DNA from: Chrysomallon squamiferum
Lineage: Eukaryota > Mollusca > Gastropoda > Neomphalida > Peltospiridae
Direction of reading: 5' to 3'
Length of the DNA: 60,000 nucleotides
NCBI GenBank assembly: GCA_012295275.1
Contig: CM022665.1
Coordinates: forward strand, 26,257,446 to 26,317,445
Both the position numbers and the translations under genes were made by a program. Below, piece by piece: positions 46,694 through 57,264 of the stretch. The number at the start of each line of letters is the position of its first letter. The stretch's first letter is position 1. Below the pieces are notes generated by a model, which was not told where the DNA came from, did no database searches, and saw only the letters and a list, made by a program, of their open reading frames with translations.

Positions 46694-46894
46694 TTATTGT
46701 GTGAGATAATGTAGAGAAATAAAAAGTGATTTATATGTATATATACATGTCAGTGTTTCATAGTAAAAATTATTTTTAGGGAATATCAGTTTTGGTTGTG
46801 GCTTATGATATATATATATATATTTTATATTTTTTAGTAAAATGGATATTTCTAAATACGTGTTTAAATCTGGATTTGATACATACATACACAC
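46694..46894. other. ORF-bearing stretch with (TA)n, not a gene
   Basis: A 66-codon minus-strand ORF spans a TA run near 46,808-46,825 and TATATACATG sequence. It has no recognisable domain. Confidence 0.5.
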
Positions 46895-46962
46895 AAACGG
46901 CTTGGTTATGTAATAGTATCTAAATAATCAAATTTATATATGTTGTTTGGTTTCTTCAACAA

Positions 46963-47290
46963 CCTGGCTGAAGGTCAGTGGTTGAAGCATCAGAGTTGAG
47001 GTGTGATGGGTTGTAGGATCAGTTCTCATTAGTTTTTACATTACATTATTTTCCTAAACAAAGCAGTGCCACATAACTGATTTATGAAAAGCCATAGTAC
47101 ATGCTTTCCTGTACGTGATAAGGTGCATATAAAATATATTTTTGCTGTTAACCACCAAAAGGAAATACATGTTTCCAATCACATAGCTAGAACTGGTTTC
47201 CTGTCTCAGTATATATCTGTGTGTGTGTGTGTGTGTGTGTGTGTTATAAAACCATAGATTAAAGATTAAAAGTGTGCAGTGTTAAATAAA
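46963..47290 (+). mobile_element. Diverged full-length V-SINE (RUDI-like) with internal (GT)13
   Basis: The tRNA-derived head is recognisable: CTGGCTGAAGGTCAGTGGTT with GAAGCATCAGAG (A-box region), then GGTTGTAGGATCAGTTCTCA (B-box region). The conserved body follows as CAGTGCCACATAACTGATTT, AAGCCATAGTACATGCTTTC, CCTGTACGTGATAAGGTGCA, TATAAAATAT and GGTTTCCTGTCTC with AGTATATAT. A pure GT run at 47219-47244 sits where the family has a TATATGTCAA-like segment. Beyond it, CCATAGATTAAAGATTAAAA and TTAAATAAAAA fit the 3' end. Consensus recalled from memory. Old and non-functional. Confidence 0.65.
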
Positions 47291-47459
47291 AATCATTTTC
47301 CTTTCTTACTTCTGTAAAACTAGTAAAGGTGTTGACTTTGGCATGGCATCCAGCAGTATAGATTCTGTGTCAGTGTCAGTTACACCTGAGTAATCTGCAG
47401 TGAACGCAATATGTGGTAGCAGATAAGTACATTGCTAAATGTATCAGTGTTTAAACTTG

Positions 47460-47830
47460 TCTTGCAGCTTCATGGCTAAAAAGTAGTAGGGATGATAGAG
47501 TTTTGTCTAAGGAGTGGTAGGAATCATAGGCTTTTTGGGTGTCCCTCCTTAATGCAGAGCTTTGTCTAAGACCTGGTATAAGCCATAGCCTCTAAGGGTG
47601 TCCCTGTTTAATGGTAGAGTTTTGACTAAGGATTGGTAGGAGTCATAGGTTCTATTTCCTTTGTGGTAGGAAACTATCTAAAGTAGAAGAGTTAGGGTTT
47701 ATATCTTTGCGATAGAAAACTTGTCTAAAGGAATTGTAAGGCTTTGTGGCTCTGTACCTGTTTAAGGAATAGAGGAGTTTTAAGATATATCTCCTCTGAA
47801 AAGTTCATTGGATGGTGATAGATCATATGG
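47460..47830. repeat. ~60-bp degenerate tandem array, 5-6 units
   Basis: The unit resembles GTCTAAGGATTGGTAGGAGT, then CATAGGCTCT with GGGTGTCCCT, then GTTTAATGGTAGAGTTTT. The GTCTAA anchor is at 47505, 47564 and 47624 (59 and 60 bp apart), with more decayed copies on to about 47,830. Confidence 0.88.
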
Positions 47831-48157
47831 TCTAAATCCCCAGTACTTATATATCAATGTCTATGGTTATATGCCTGTTCAAGAGAAATACATATTTTAG
47901 TATCTATTACTGCTAAGTGGTAAGTATAACCCATAAAATGTTGGTGGTCTTCTGTCATGGTACTGTTACAAAATAACCAGAGTGACACTAACAGCTATGA
48001 ACAAGAAAATATTTTCACATTTATACATTCATTTGCTAAGCAATGTTTTTGATAGTATCTGGTACTGATTTGCAACATAAAAATAAGAGACAGATGCAAG
48101 ATTTAGGTAAAGGTGAAAAAAATATATATCAGTTTGCAAATATTTGTCAGTGTCAGT

Positions 48158-48163
<6 letters not shown>

Positions 48164-48189
<26 letters not shown>

Positions 48190-48190
48190 G
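48164..48190. repeat. (TG)13 microsatellite
   Basis: A TG run with a second short TGTGTG tract at about 48,267-48,290. The 95-codon ORF across both is spurious. Confidence 0.95.
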
Positions 48191-48299
48191 CCATGTGTAC
48201 CCTACATAAGCTGAATCTCAATCAGTTTTTACTTATTATTAGTGTTAACTATGAAACAAAATTCAGTGTGTGTGTGTGGGTGTGTGGGATAAACAGAGA

Positions 48300-49500
48300 G
48301 GGTGTTTGTACTATGCCAACATTTTTATAGTCTACTTTTATCCATATCCTACCTTAGTATGAAGTCAAAGACATTTGACACTTTAACTATTTTTTAACAT
48401 AATACTCAGTTCTCATAAACAACACAAAATTATTAAGTTATCTTTTCAGAAATAAAAAACTCAGTCTTTCTTTACCAGATTAATAACTTTATGTGGGGTT
48501 GTGTACAGTGACAAGCTAGCCAGACTGTTAGGATGGTCTTGATAAATCAGTACGTGTATACTACAGTATCTTGTATAGTGTAGTTTTGCTGTAACATGCC
48601 TTTGAGTTAGAAACTGTTATGACAGGTCTGAATTGCGGTAGGTAACAGATAATTCAATATTTATTCTGGTATCTGCCCCTGGTAAGAAACTGCATTCCCT
48701 GTGCATATAGGTTAAAGATGGTCCTGAAATTTATCACATTACAAAACACCTTCTCATGGACAGGTCTATAGCATCTACCCCCCTCATTTTCAATTACTAG
48801 GCCCTTACCTCACTCTAGTTTCCAATCACTGCTGTATAGTAAATGCCTTTTTACATGATCATTCATTTAACAGAATTCGTTTTTCATCCCACTGAACACA
48901 GAGCTACCCAGTCTACTTAAATTTTTAATCAGATGATTTCATTAGAGCAGTTAGCAAACACAGCTTGTTTGTACTTTTATTCTCTCATCTTAACAACAAA
49001 TTCTATTGCTTAATTAGTACTGAATTACCTCAACACTTAAAATAAAAAATGTTTTATTCTCAAACAGTGATGTCCCTTGGGAGAGACCAAATATGTTTGT
49101 TTTAGCGTAATTAAATTGCCTTTTCTCTTCTTTTAAATATATATACATGTTTATATTTATATATAAAGAATCAGTGTTTACAGATTTGAACTTAGAAGCC
49201 AGGACAGACAAGGTGTGTTGTTTTGTTGGCAATTAATTGTATGGCAAAAGCACCAAGTTACTACCAGAACTTCTTAATAATTTATGAACATATTTTATTA
49301 CCAGCAGAAGATAAATCACTGCTTTGATTCTTGTCAGGTCAAAACAAAACAAAAAATCTTTTGTGCATTGCATTGAAAACTGGCTTTATATTTACACAAG
49401 GTAAAGCTTTTATTGCTCAAATGTAGACAATGGTCCTGGTGCAGTCATTTCAAAATGGAAGAATATAATGCTTAATATAGTTGTGTTGGTGTATATGAGA
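48300..49500. other. Non-coding stretch of mixed composition
   Basis: No gene is seen. The 48,480-48,880 segment is moderately GC-rich (CTACCCCCCTCATTTTC and so on) but contains stops in all frames and no clear splice-bounded exon. Confidence 0.5.
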
Positions 49501-49504
49501 ATCA

Positions 49505-49740
49505 TGTGTGTGTGTGTGTGTATTCATGTGCATGAATGTGTGTGAATATGTATGTGTGTCTGTCTGTCTGTCTCTTTGTTTGCATGGAACTTATGTATGT
49601 TTGTGCAAGTATTTTTGTATGTGTCGGTAAATATGCATGTTTCTTGATTTTTGGATAAATATGTTTCAGATTCTCGATGACTATAGTTCTGATATGTGTG
49701 CCTGTGTGTGAATTGTGTGTGGATATGCACATAGTTTCCT
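49505..49740. repeat. TG/TATG/CTGT-rich low complexity
   Basis: A TG run at 49506-49521, GTGTGAATATGTATGTGTG motifs and (CTGT)n at about 49559-49572. His/Thr-rich minus ORFs are repeat-encoded. Confidence 0.92.
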
Positions 49741-50311
49741 GTAAGTGTCTTGTGTCCTATAATCGTGACATAAAACAGTAATATATTTAACCCAGTATAT
49801 ACTGTACGTTATTACTGATGAAAAATGTCACTAATAATGATCAAACAAATACTTTTTCATCTTTTTATTTAAGCCCATAATTATATGTGTAATACATAGT
49901 AGTCAGTATTCATTTAACTAAAAGCTACCTTAACATATTTGCACTTGAGTAAAAAGATCAAACATATATTTTATTTAATCTAGATATCAAAGGACTTTAA
50001 GTTGACAACTGATGTGTGCACCAATATTTATATTATCCTTGAAAGTGTTGGTGGGATAGACATCAGCTTCACTCTGATATTCTTAGAATGACAACAGTGA
50101 ATGAAGGAAAGAACATATGTTTAATGGCATTTTAGTATTTTTATCATTAATTTTAATTATGTGTCAAACATTGTTTGTTTATTTATTTTGTAGAACACTG
50201 ATATGAGAGATAAAACCCAATTCCTCAATTTCATTAACTACTGTTATTGATTAAAATCAAGAAACTTTTTTTATATACACCTTCCCTTAAACATGAAATT
50301 TTTTATTACAG

Positions 50312-50462
50312 GTTTGATAAACCTCTGATAAATGATTGGCTGAAATGGGAAATATCTCTGTTAGTTCAATATAAATCACTAAATAAAGATTTGCTTCATG
50401 AATTTATAGCCATGGACGATGAATTTTCAAATCTATTGGTTCAAATATTAAAGAATTATTAA
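50312..50462 (+). CDS. Candidate terminal coding exon, function unknown
   Basis: This is the best coding candidate in the window. AAATTTTTTATTACAG (AG at 50310-50311) precedes a 151-nt segment in a single open frame: one base finishes a codon, then FDKPLINDWLKWEISLLVQY, KSLNKDLLHEFIAMDDEF and SNLLVQILKNY follow, with TAA at 50460-50462. The 49 residues are amphipathic, helix-prone, rich in Leu/Asp/Lys and free of the low-complexity bias of neighbouring ORFs. There is an in-frame extension upstream of the AG (to an ATG at 50247), but it reads as intron. The first AATAAA downstream is at about 50,943, giving a plausible 3' UTR. It resembles the C-terminal helices of an armadillo/HEAT-like protein in style only. 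Confidence 0.42.
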
Positions 50463-50965
50463 CAAAGTTCTATAATCCTGGCCAGCATGGAATACAATAC
50501 AAGGCTTGGTTGACTGAAAAAAAACGAAAATCTTTGCTCATAGAATTTAACACAGACCAATTGTTAAAACCATCTAATTGATGAGGTCAAAAGAGAAAGG
50601 TCCACTTTACCCCAAGGTTCTGGACTGTGTCTTTCCACCCTTTGGTCAGTGATATATTTTATTGTGCTGTGAGACCAGTAATAATTTCAGCTGAGAACAT
50701 TTAGTGAGAAATGATTAGATGTCCCGATGGCTTCTGTCAGTGTCGGAATCATTATCGCTGTTAGGCTTTTATAGATATTTCATTTCTTTATCACAAGACA
50801 TGTCATTTCTCTTGAGTGTGTGTGTATCACTGGCTGTGGGCTGTGGGCTGTCTAACTGTGATTTGTCACTGACTAGACTCAGATAACTCTTGCCTGCAAG
50901 ACATACAGCTACCGATAGTCACTAATACACAATCTCAACATAAATAAAACCTAAATCTTGTATAC
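50463..50965 (+). other. Possible 3' UTR / conserved island
   Basis: Following the candidate terminal exon is about 480 bp of unusually balanced composition (GGTCCACTTTACCCCAAGG, GATGTCCCGATGGCTTCTG, TCATTATCGCTG), ending near AATAAA at about 50,943-50,948. It could be the 3' UTR of that exon's gene or an independent conserved non-coding element. The CCCCAAGG…CTTTGGTC pairing near 50,612-50,645 is suggestive but weak. Confidence 0.28.
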
Positions 50966-50969
50966 CAGT

Positions 50970-51940
50970 TATTTCCTGGAGTAAAGTGGTGTAAGTAAAA
51001 GTCATCCTATTAGTAATTACACCTTTTGAGTTGAAGCATCTTTGAGTATAATGTTAAAAAGTTCAGTCAACAACAATCCCAAATCTTTATTTAAATGAAA
51101 CTCATTCCATGAGTATAGTCACCAGAGTTAGTCCCTGTCCAGCAGTGAAAAGGTAAGATATAAAAACAGATTAATCTTTAATTCAAAACTCATTAAATAA
51201 GTTTAGTTCCCAGTGTCAGTAAAAAGATAAGATACAAAAAATGCATTAATCTTCAATTTCGGTATACATTATTTATTAAATAAAAGTAAATCATTTTATC
51301 TTCTGCTACAATCCTTGCCATCTTTTTCACTATTGTGAGAAGTAAAAAAACATTTTAAAAAAGGAAAAAAAACATCTTAATAGAAACTAATTTATTGTAT
51401 CTATATAAATAAAACTTATACTGTAATATTTTCCAGTATATTTTATGTCCAAAAGTATAATTATAAATTGTTTTTTTAAAAACACTGAAATTTACAATCA
51501 AGAGAAAAACTTTAACAGTTTTGTAAAGATAAAATTTACATGTAGTGTACCTTCTTTTTATATATTTTTTTTTAGTATTTTTATTTTTCATTAAGCTCAA
51601 TTTTACTGCATATTTACGTTTGTTTGTGTGAAGTATGGTTCTTTGAGTGTGAGCATTTAAAGAATGCTTTGCTTTGCCTTTCAAACTTTGATTTCTGCCA
51701 TATGCACAGTCACTCAGCTTTCTCTATTTCCTGTGAATAAAAATATCTTTTCTGCAAATAACATTCTCTGGATTAATCAGTATAGTGGGACCATGGCCAT
51801 TAGACAGCAGTTTGAAAGAGAAATTTGTGTGCATGCATAGATATTTTTGATTTAATGTCACTTGAAAAATTTGAGGCTTTCTTTTGTGATGATTTCAGAA
51901 AGCGAAATATTTCACTGAGCAATTTTCAGATCTTTAGTCC
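50970..51940. other. AT-rich non-coding stretch
   Basis: No gene is supported. TTAATCTTYAATTYNRAACT-like sequence with GTAAAAAGATAAGATAYAAA recurs near 51,150-51,185 and 51,220-51,255, a decayed 70-bp duplication. A 109-codon minus ORF (51,355-51,684) is Lys/Tyr/Phe-rich as expected of AT-rich DNA and has no recognisable domain. Confidence 0.5.
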
Positions 51941-52270
51941 TAAACTGTGAGACAATTAAGTTAAAAAATGTCTTGTAATCTGTGAGATAGTAATACAGTA
52001 ATATACAGTGAGGTAGTCTCACAGGTGTTATGTATATTATGTGACTCTCATACAAATGTATTCTGTGAGATAGTTATGTAGATGGTATACATACTGTGAG
52101 ACAGACATACAGAAGTTATCTATACTGTGAGACACTCATGTACATGTAATGTTTTCTTTGAGATATGGATTCTGTGAGATAGTCACATGGTGATAAGATA
52201 GTCACATAGATATTTTATGAAGTAAGATATTCATGCATATATAGTCATAAGGAACAGAAATACTGTAAGA
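51940..52270. repeat. 30-40-bp degenerate tandem array
   Basis: The core CTGTGAGATAGTCATACAG recurs at about 51,945, 51,980, 52,006, 52,066, 52,098 and 52,126 and on to about 52,250, with GTTATSTATA-like linkers of varying length. Confidence 0.85.
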
Positions 52271-52449
52271 GCCATACTGGGATGAAGGAAATCATGAAAA
52301 ATATATGTGATGTTATTTAATCTGAGTGATGGTTTTGGAAAGATCTTACAGATTTAAAACAATGATTTATTTATGATAAAAACAGTCTGTTATAATCTGA
52401 CTCTTTTTTCAACATCTAGATTCTGTGCATATTTCAGTGCACACAAGGT

Positions 52450-53115
52450 GACACATGATAGAATTAATACAGTGGTAGAAATAATAGCTGAAATAGTAGC
52501 AGTAGAAGAAATTGTAAAATTGTAAAAAAAAAATATGAAAAAGCTTAAGAAGTAGTAGTAGAAGAAATAATAATAATAGAAGTGTTTGAATTAATAGTAG
52601 AATCAGAAGTAATGGAAGTAGAAAAATGCTTACAGTAGAGGTACTGATGGTAGAAACAGTGGTAACGGTAGACGTAGTAGTAGAAGTAGAAATAGGAGTA
52701 GAATCAGAAGTAATAAAAGTAGAAGAAATAGTAATAAAATATAAGTGGTAGTGACAGAAATAGTAACAGAAGTTGTAGTAAGAGCAGAACTAGCAGGAGT
52801 AAAATTGTTAGTAACAGCCGAATTAGTAGTAGCAGAAACAGAAGCAGAAGAAAGAGAAATATTAGTAGAAGTGCTAGTGATAGAAATGATAGTAGTAGTT
52901 GAAGTAGTAGCTGTAGAAACAGTAGTAACAGTAATATTAGTAGAACTAGTAGTAATAACATGAAGTAGAAGAAATAGTAGAAGTGTAGTAGAAATGGAAG
53001 TAACAGCAGAACCTAATAGTAAAACGTTCATTTATAGTAGAAGTAGTAGTAGTTATAGTAGAAACAAGTAATAGAAGTGGAAGAAATAGTAGCAATAGTA
53101 GAAGCAGCCATAATA
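52450..53115. repeat. Imperfect GTA/GAA (AGT-type) trinucleotide array
   Basis: Some 660 bp of GTAGTAGAAGTAGAA-like triplets, purine-biased on the + strand, with CAG, ATA and GTA variants. It gives Val/Glu-rich ORFs on + and Leu/Ser/Thr-rich ORFs on the minus strand (such as 52,630-53,031), none of which is a gene. Confidence 0.93.
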
Positions 53116-53119
53116 ATAA

Positions 53120-53990
53120 TAAATAGAAATAAATTTAAAAAAAAAATAGAAAAGTTTAGACCTCATTATTAAAAATAACAAAAATAATAATTATTTTCTC
53201 TTTGCATATATGTCAGTGTTAATAATATTCTGTTCAGTTCTCCTGTTTTAATAATTAGCTGTTAAGAAGTGATTACAAGTGCTATAGATGTACCAAACTA
53301 TCTGTACCCTGCTGTTACACAACTGTGAAACACATTGAGTTGAAGTAGAAAGACATCCATGTTATTTGTATGCAGGAAAAGGGCAATACAAATACCATTG
53401 TTGTTTGGCATCACAGAGAGTACTCACAGTACCAACATGTTTAAACAGACTGCGCTAGTGTAGAAAAATAATGGTGACCTTTTATTTTTTTGTGAAGATG
53501 ATGGTCAATTGTTTTTATGTTTGGTGGCCTTTGATATCTGGTCATCTGTAAAGTACTTCAGACATGGTATTTCTTTCAGGACTGATTGTTTTAAAAACTG
53601 TTTTATATGTATAGTGTTTTAGGTAAGTGAAATATAATGGCATTTAATAAGCATCACTGAGCTAAGCTTTTAACTCACTTTGGTGGTGCTCATGTCAGCA
53701 TATGTGTTTGTTTCTGCTTGTGTTTGCATATTGGAATGTGTATGGATATATTTATCTATCTATCTATTTATCTATTTTAAAAATGTTATAATAATAGTGA
53801 TGGTTTAAATGACATTGCAAAACTTCTCTGTTTGTACAAATGTTTCACTGCTGAACAATGATTACATTTGTTAAAAATGTTTAAAAGATTACGAACCTAA
53901 GTGTTCTCTCTCTCTCTTTTTTCTAACATATCTGTTTGGGTGTTTGTGTGAGGCCATGCTATGAACCTCAAGGCATGTAGTTATCCCATC
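53120..53990. other. Non-coding stretch
   Basis: No gene is seen. A short (TCTA)n lies at about 53,755-53,775 and (CT)n at 53,907-53,920. The remainder is unremarkable. Confidence 0.55.
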
Positions 53991-53994
53991 TTCA

Positions 53995-54140
53995 CTTAAG
54001 GTGCTGCAATCCACATATAATTGGAAAGCTTTAATGCATTACGCCAGCTTTTCTCTGACTCTGATCCTCAGTGTACTAATCTAAAACTGAGCTCATCTGC
54101 TATGGTCCCAAGGCAGATGACTTTTATCAAAGCTTTATTT
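53995..54140. promoter_or_regulatory. Candidate conserved non-coding island
   Basis: GC-richer segment with GTGCTGCAATCCACATATAA, TTAATGCATTACGCCAGC and CTATGGTCCCAAGGCAGATG, the last containing a CCCAAGG (COE/AP-2-like) core. TTATCAAAGCTTTATTT follows. No exon is supported. Confidence 0.22.
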
Positions 54141-54316
54141 AACAAGCATGTTTAAAATCTTGCAGTTTCCTCAGAAACCTATTCTTGTTATTTATTTATT
54201 TATATATATATTTTTTTTATACCTTTCACAATAATGTCCAGCCTGACTAGTTCACTGTATTTGAAAGATAATATTTTTTAATACAAATATAAAATATATT
54301 TAGAATTAACAATCAA

Positions 54317-54321
<5 letters not shown>

Positions 54322-54347
<26 letters not shown>
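54322..54347. repeat. (TG)13 microsatellite
   Basis: A pure TG run after ATATA. Confidence 0.95.
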
Positions 54348-54349
<2 letters not shown>

Positions 54350-55430
54350 GTGATGAAAATTTGTCTTCTTACTTAAATTACTGCTAATACTTTAATCTAT
54401 TTAAAACTTGAGAGTAACTTTTATATGATGTTTTTACCTGCCAGTTATATTTTATGTTTCCCAAACTATATTTACTAAGTCTCATGATGCATCTATGCTT
54501 TGTTACACTATATATATATATACCAGCCTCTTGTTGCAGTAGATAAGCCATCAATGTTAATGACTGAAAGAAGATCACCTCTCTGTACTTGGTGAGGTAA
54601 GGAATTTTCAACTTAGAACATTCTCTATAACATTCTAACATGTATCATGGATAAGCAACAAAAGCTCCAGAAATGAAGGCCCTGGAATGGCATAAATAAA
54701 ACTTCATTGGATATAAATTTGTTTCAAATAGTTGATTAATTATTCAGTTATTATAAATATGTTTTTGAAACCTATCCATTTTTAAAAATTATTTTCACAT
54801 AAAACTGCAAAGACTTTATCAGCATAATGATAAAATGATATTTTTATTTGAATGCTAAAGAAGCTTTTATGAAAGAATAATATGTTTTTAACTTAATTCA
54901 TGATTTAAGAGCTCAATTTTTAAAATATCAAATGCCTAAATTTTTTTGATTCCTCATGAAATTTTAATTACAGCTTTGTTCTTGTAATGCCAGAGACTTT
55001 AACTGACATGAATGCTATATATTTTTTTTTAAAATCCATTTTTTTTGTTTGTTTTCTTGTTCTGTTTTTTTCTTTATAAAATAGGTTTTATCTTAGCATA
55101 CAGACATTAATTTTGGTTTTCATTTTTGCTGGTAAGGATCATTTTTTTCATATTAAGATCTACAATTACATACTAATTGAAATTTTTAGTTTTTTTCATT
55201 TCTATGTAATCTGACTTACTTCCCTATTTTGTTTCTATTTATTACTGCACATATTGGGGAATAACCCCCTACATTTACAGAATCAGATGAAAATAAGGAA
55301 AGAAACAGTCTCCCCTGTAATCTCACTGAAAGAATAAATCTGACTTTTCATAAAAAGGCAGCATACTTTTTAAATTTTTAAACATGCACAAATAGCATAT
55401 GATTTTTATATTAATAAATTATTTGTGAAT
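54350..55430. other. AT-rich non-coding stretch
   Basis: No gene is supported. An 85-codon minus ORF at 54,384-54,641 has fairly balanced composition in its N-terminal part (MLECYRECSKLKIPYLTKYR) but no family, splice or promoter context. T-rich tracts lie at about 55,021-55,072. Confidence 0.5.
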
Positions 55431-55499
55431 TATAAAAACATTCCAGCTACATCAGTTAAATCAATATCTGCCCATCTTTATCTCCCTTTTTACTTCCAT

Positions 55500-55850
55500 A
55501 TCTGTATATTTATCTTTGTTTATTGTCCTTCTGTCTGTTTGCCTGTCTATCTGTCTGTCTGTCTATTTAACTATCTGTGTCTCATTTTTTTTTTAGCTGA
55601 CTGTCTGACTCTGTATATATACATGTATGTATGTATGCATATATATTTGGATGTAGATACATATGTTTGTCTATATTTATATATATTTTTTTTAATATTC
55701 ATGTTTTTGATAAAAATCCTGTTATACACATATTTCAAACCATTTTATTTTCTCACTCACCACCAAATTTTCTATATTATTATTATCTTTTTTCTATTTT
55801 TATTTTTATTTTTTTCCTTCTCAAAAATACACTCCAAATGTCTATTTATT
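55500..55850. repeat. CTGT/CTAT and TATG low complexity, T-rich
   Basis: (CTGT)n and CTATCTGT motifs at 55,528-55,575, (TATG)n at about 55,622-55,640, then T-rich sequence. The 168-codon ORF across it is the longest in the window, and most of its length is repeat-driven. Confidence 0.88.
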
Positions 55851-55857
55851 TTTAAAG

Positions 55858-55927
55858 TGCATGAAGTGCTACCTGATAACTTTGTTACAGCATGTCACGC
55901 CTGCATCTACTCTCTGACTATTGTTAT
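55858..55927 (+). CDS. Candidate internal exon, function unknown
   Basis: A long pyrimidine tract (TTTTTTCCTTCTC…TCTATTTATTTTTAAAG, AG at 55856-55857) precedes a 70-nt open segment that ends at GTTAT followed by a consensus GTAAGT donor at 55928. After two carried bases it reads HEVLPDNFVTACHACIYSLT then IV. GC is well above both flanks. An alternative acceptor inside it (GTTACAG, 55884-55890) would give a 37-nt exon. It falls at the end of a long repeat-driven ORF, so openness alone means little. No family is recognised. Confidence 0.28.
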
Positions 55928-55929
55928 GT

Positions 55930-56500
55930 AAGTAAACTGCAAAGATGCATATTTAGTGAGCGGCAATTTGATAGGTTTCTTTCAGCCTGGCTTCACTGAT
56001 AATTGTGTTTTCTCTACCACTAACATCAACACCATGCAGCACTCTCTTGTCTTACAGAACAAGAAACAACACACAGGAATAATTCTGATGTTCTAGTAAA
56101 ATAAATTCTGCACTATCCAGGGACTTCTTGACAAAACAGAATCCTGCTGCTGATCCTATCTGCATCAAAACACATCAGGGGTTCAAAGGGCAACTCTGGT
56201 AGGGGTTCAGACATCCCAGTGAAATACAAACACAAGGTGGTTGGCTATCATAATCTGTTTATTGTAGAGGCATGCAGAGGAAAGTAAATAATTCACTGTT
56301 ATGTATAAGGACCCTTCAGAAAGTGGTAATGTTGTTTATACCAGTGATCAGAAAGTGTGAGAAAGGAAGGTCTCTCACTGTAGAGTGGCTGAGAAATCTG
56401 ATAGGCTGTGGCTTGTCATTAGTCAAGTCATTGGTTAGTTGAAAGTTTCCTTGTTAGTTTTATGTTCTTATCTTTCACCAGCTGTTATCCAAAATTTGCC
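55930..56500. other. Moderate-GC non-coding stretch
   Basis: High-complexity sequence without a clear exon or repeat. It includes CTTGTCTTACAGAACAAG (an acceptor-like site at about 56,058) and GGGTTCAAAGGGCAACTCTG. Because it follows a candidate exon, it may contain further exonic or regulatory sequence that cannot be resolved by eye. Confidence 0.4.
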
Positions 56501-56504
56501 TGGA

Positions 56505-56612
56505 TTAATAATAATAATAATAATAATAATAACAATAATAATAATAATAATATAATGATAAGAAGAAGAAGAAGGAGGACAATAACAGCAACAGCAACAG
56601 CAACAATAAAAA
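56505..56612. repeat. (AAT)n, (GAA)n and (CAGCAA)n
   Basis: An AAT run with one AAC interruption, then AAGAAGAAGAAGGAGG, then ACAGCAACAGCAACAGC. It encodes Asn, Arg and Thr/Ala runs in a 100-codon ORF that is not a gene. Confidence 0.93.
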
Positions 56613-56809
56613 AAAATATCAACAGTAACAACAATGTACTAGTTGTGCTAGTACTTCTATCATTTCTGTATCTGCCACTGCAACTAGTACTACTACATTT
56701 ACCACACTATTTATCCAGCTTTAAGAAAACTGGGATTGGAAGTGTACTAATCTGTATCTATTAAATACAATTTCATTCTTTATTTTTCATTATTTATTTT
56801 ATACTTCAA

Positions 56810-57262
56810 GTGCTACTACTACTTCTGTTATTATTACTACGTCTATTGCTACTACTAATACTACTACTGATACTACTATTGTTACTGCTACTGCTACTGC
56901 TACTACTACTACTTCTACTACTGCTAAAGCTACTACTGCTACTACTGCTACTAAACTGCTGCTGACATTACTACTGCTACTACTACTGCTACTGTTACTG
57001 TTACTACTACTACTACTACTACTGCTAACACTGCAACTGTTACTGCTACTATTACTATTGCTGACACTGCTACTATTGCTACTACTATTACTACTGCTAC
57101 TACTACTGCTACTGTTACTGTTACTACTACTACTACTACTACTACTATTGGCACTGCTACATTTACTGTTACTGCTACTACTACTACTGCTGACACTGCT
57201 ACTGCTACTACTACTGCTACTACTGCTACTATTATTACTGTTGTTATTGTTATTATTAATAG
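56810..57262. repeat. (ACT/GCT)n trinucleotide array, about 450 bp
   Basis: Almost continuous ACT and GCT triplets with ATT and GTT variants and block duplications: the segment ACTGCTACTGTTACTGTTAC followed by TACTACTACTACTAC occurs at both about 56,984-57,022 and 57,104-57,148. It encodes poly-Leu on + and Val/Ala repeats on the minus strand. It is the same triplet class as 52,450-53,115 but in inverted orientation. Confidence 0.95.
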
Positions 57263-57264
57263 CA

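Noticed and set aside
46963-47035. Possible tRNA gene
   Set aside because: A- and B-box-like sequences exist, but there is no cloverleaf by eye and the downstream sequence matches a SINE body. It is a SINE head.
51355-51684. 109-codon minus ORF, Lys/Tyr/Phe-rich
   Set aside because: One or so ORF of this size is expected by chance in 60 kb of roughly 70% AT DNA read in six frames. Composition is that of translated AT-rich sequence.
52630-53031. 133-codon minus-strand Ser/Thr/Leu-rich ORF
   Set aside because: Entirely encoded by the GTA/GAA trinucleotide array. All frames of a triplet repeat tend to stay open.
55425-55931. 168-codon + strand ORF, the longest in the window
   Set aside because: Most of it is translated CTGT/CTAT/TATG microsatellite and T-rich sequence. 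Only the last 70 nt, bounded by splice-like sites, were kept as a candidate exon.
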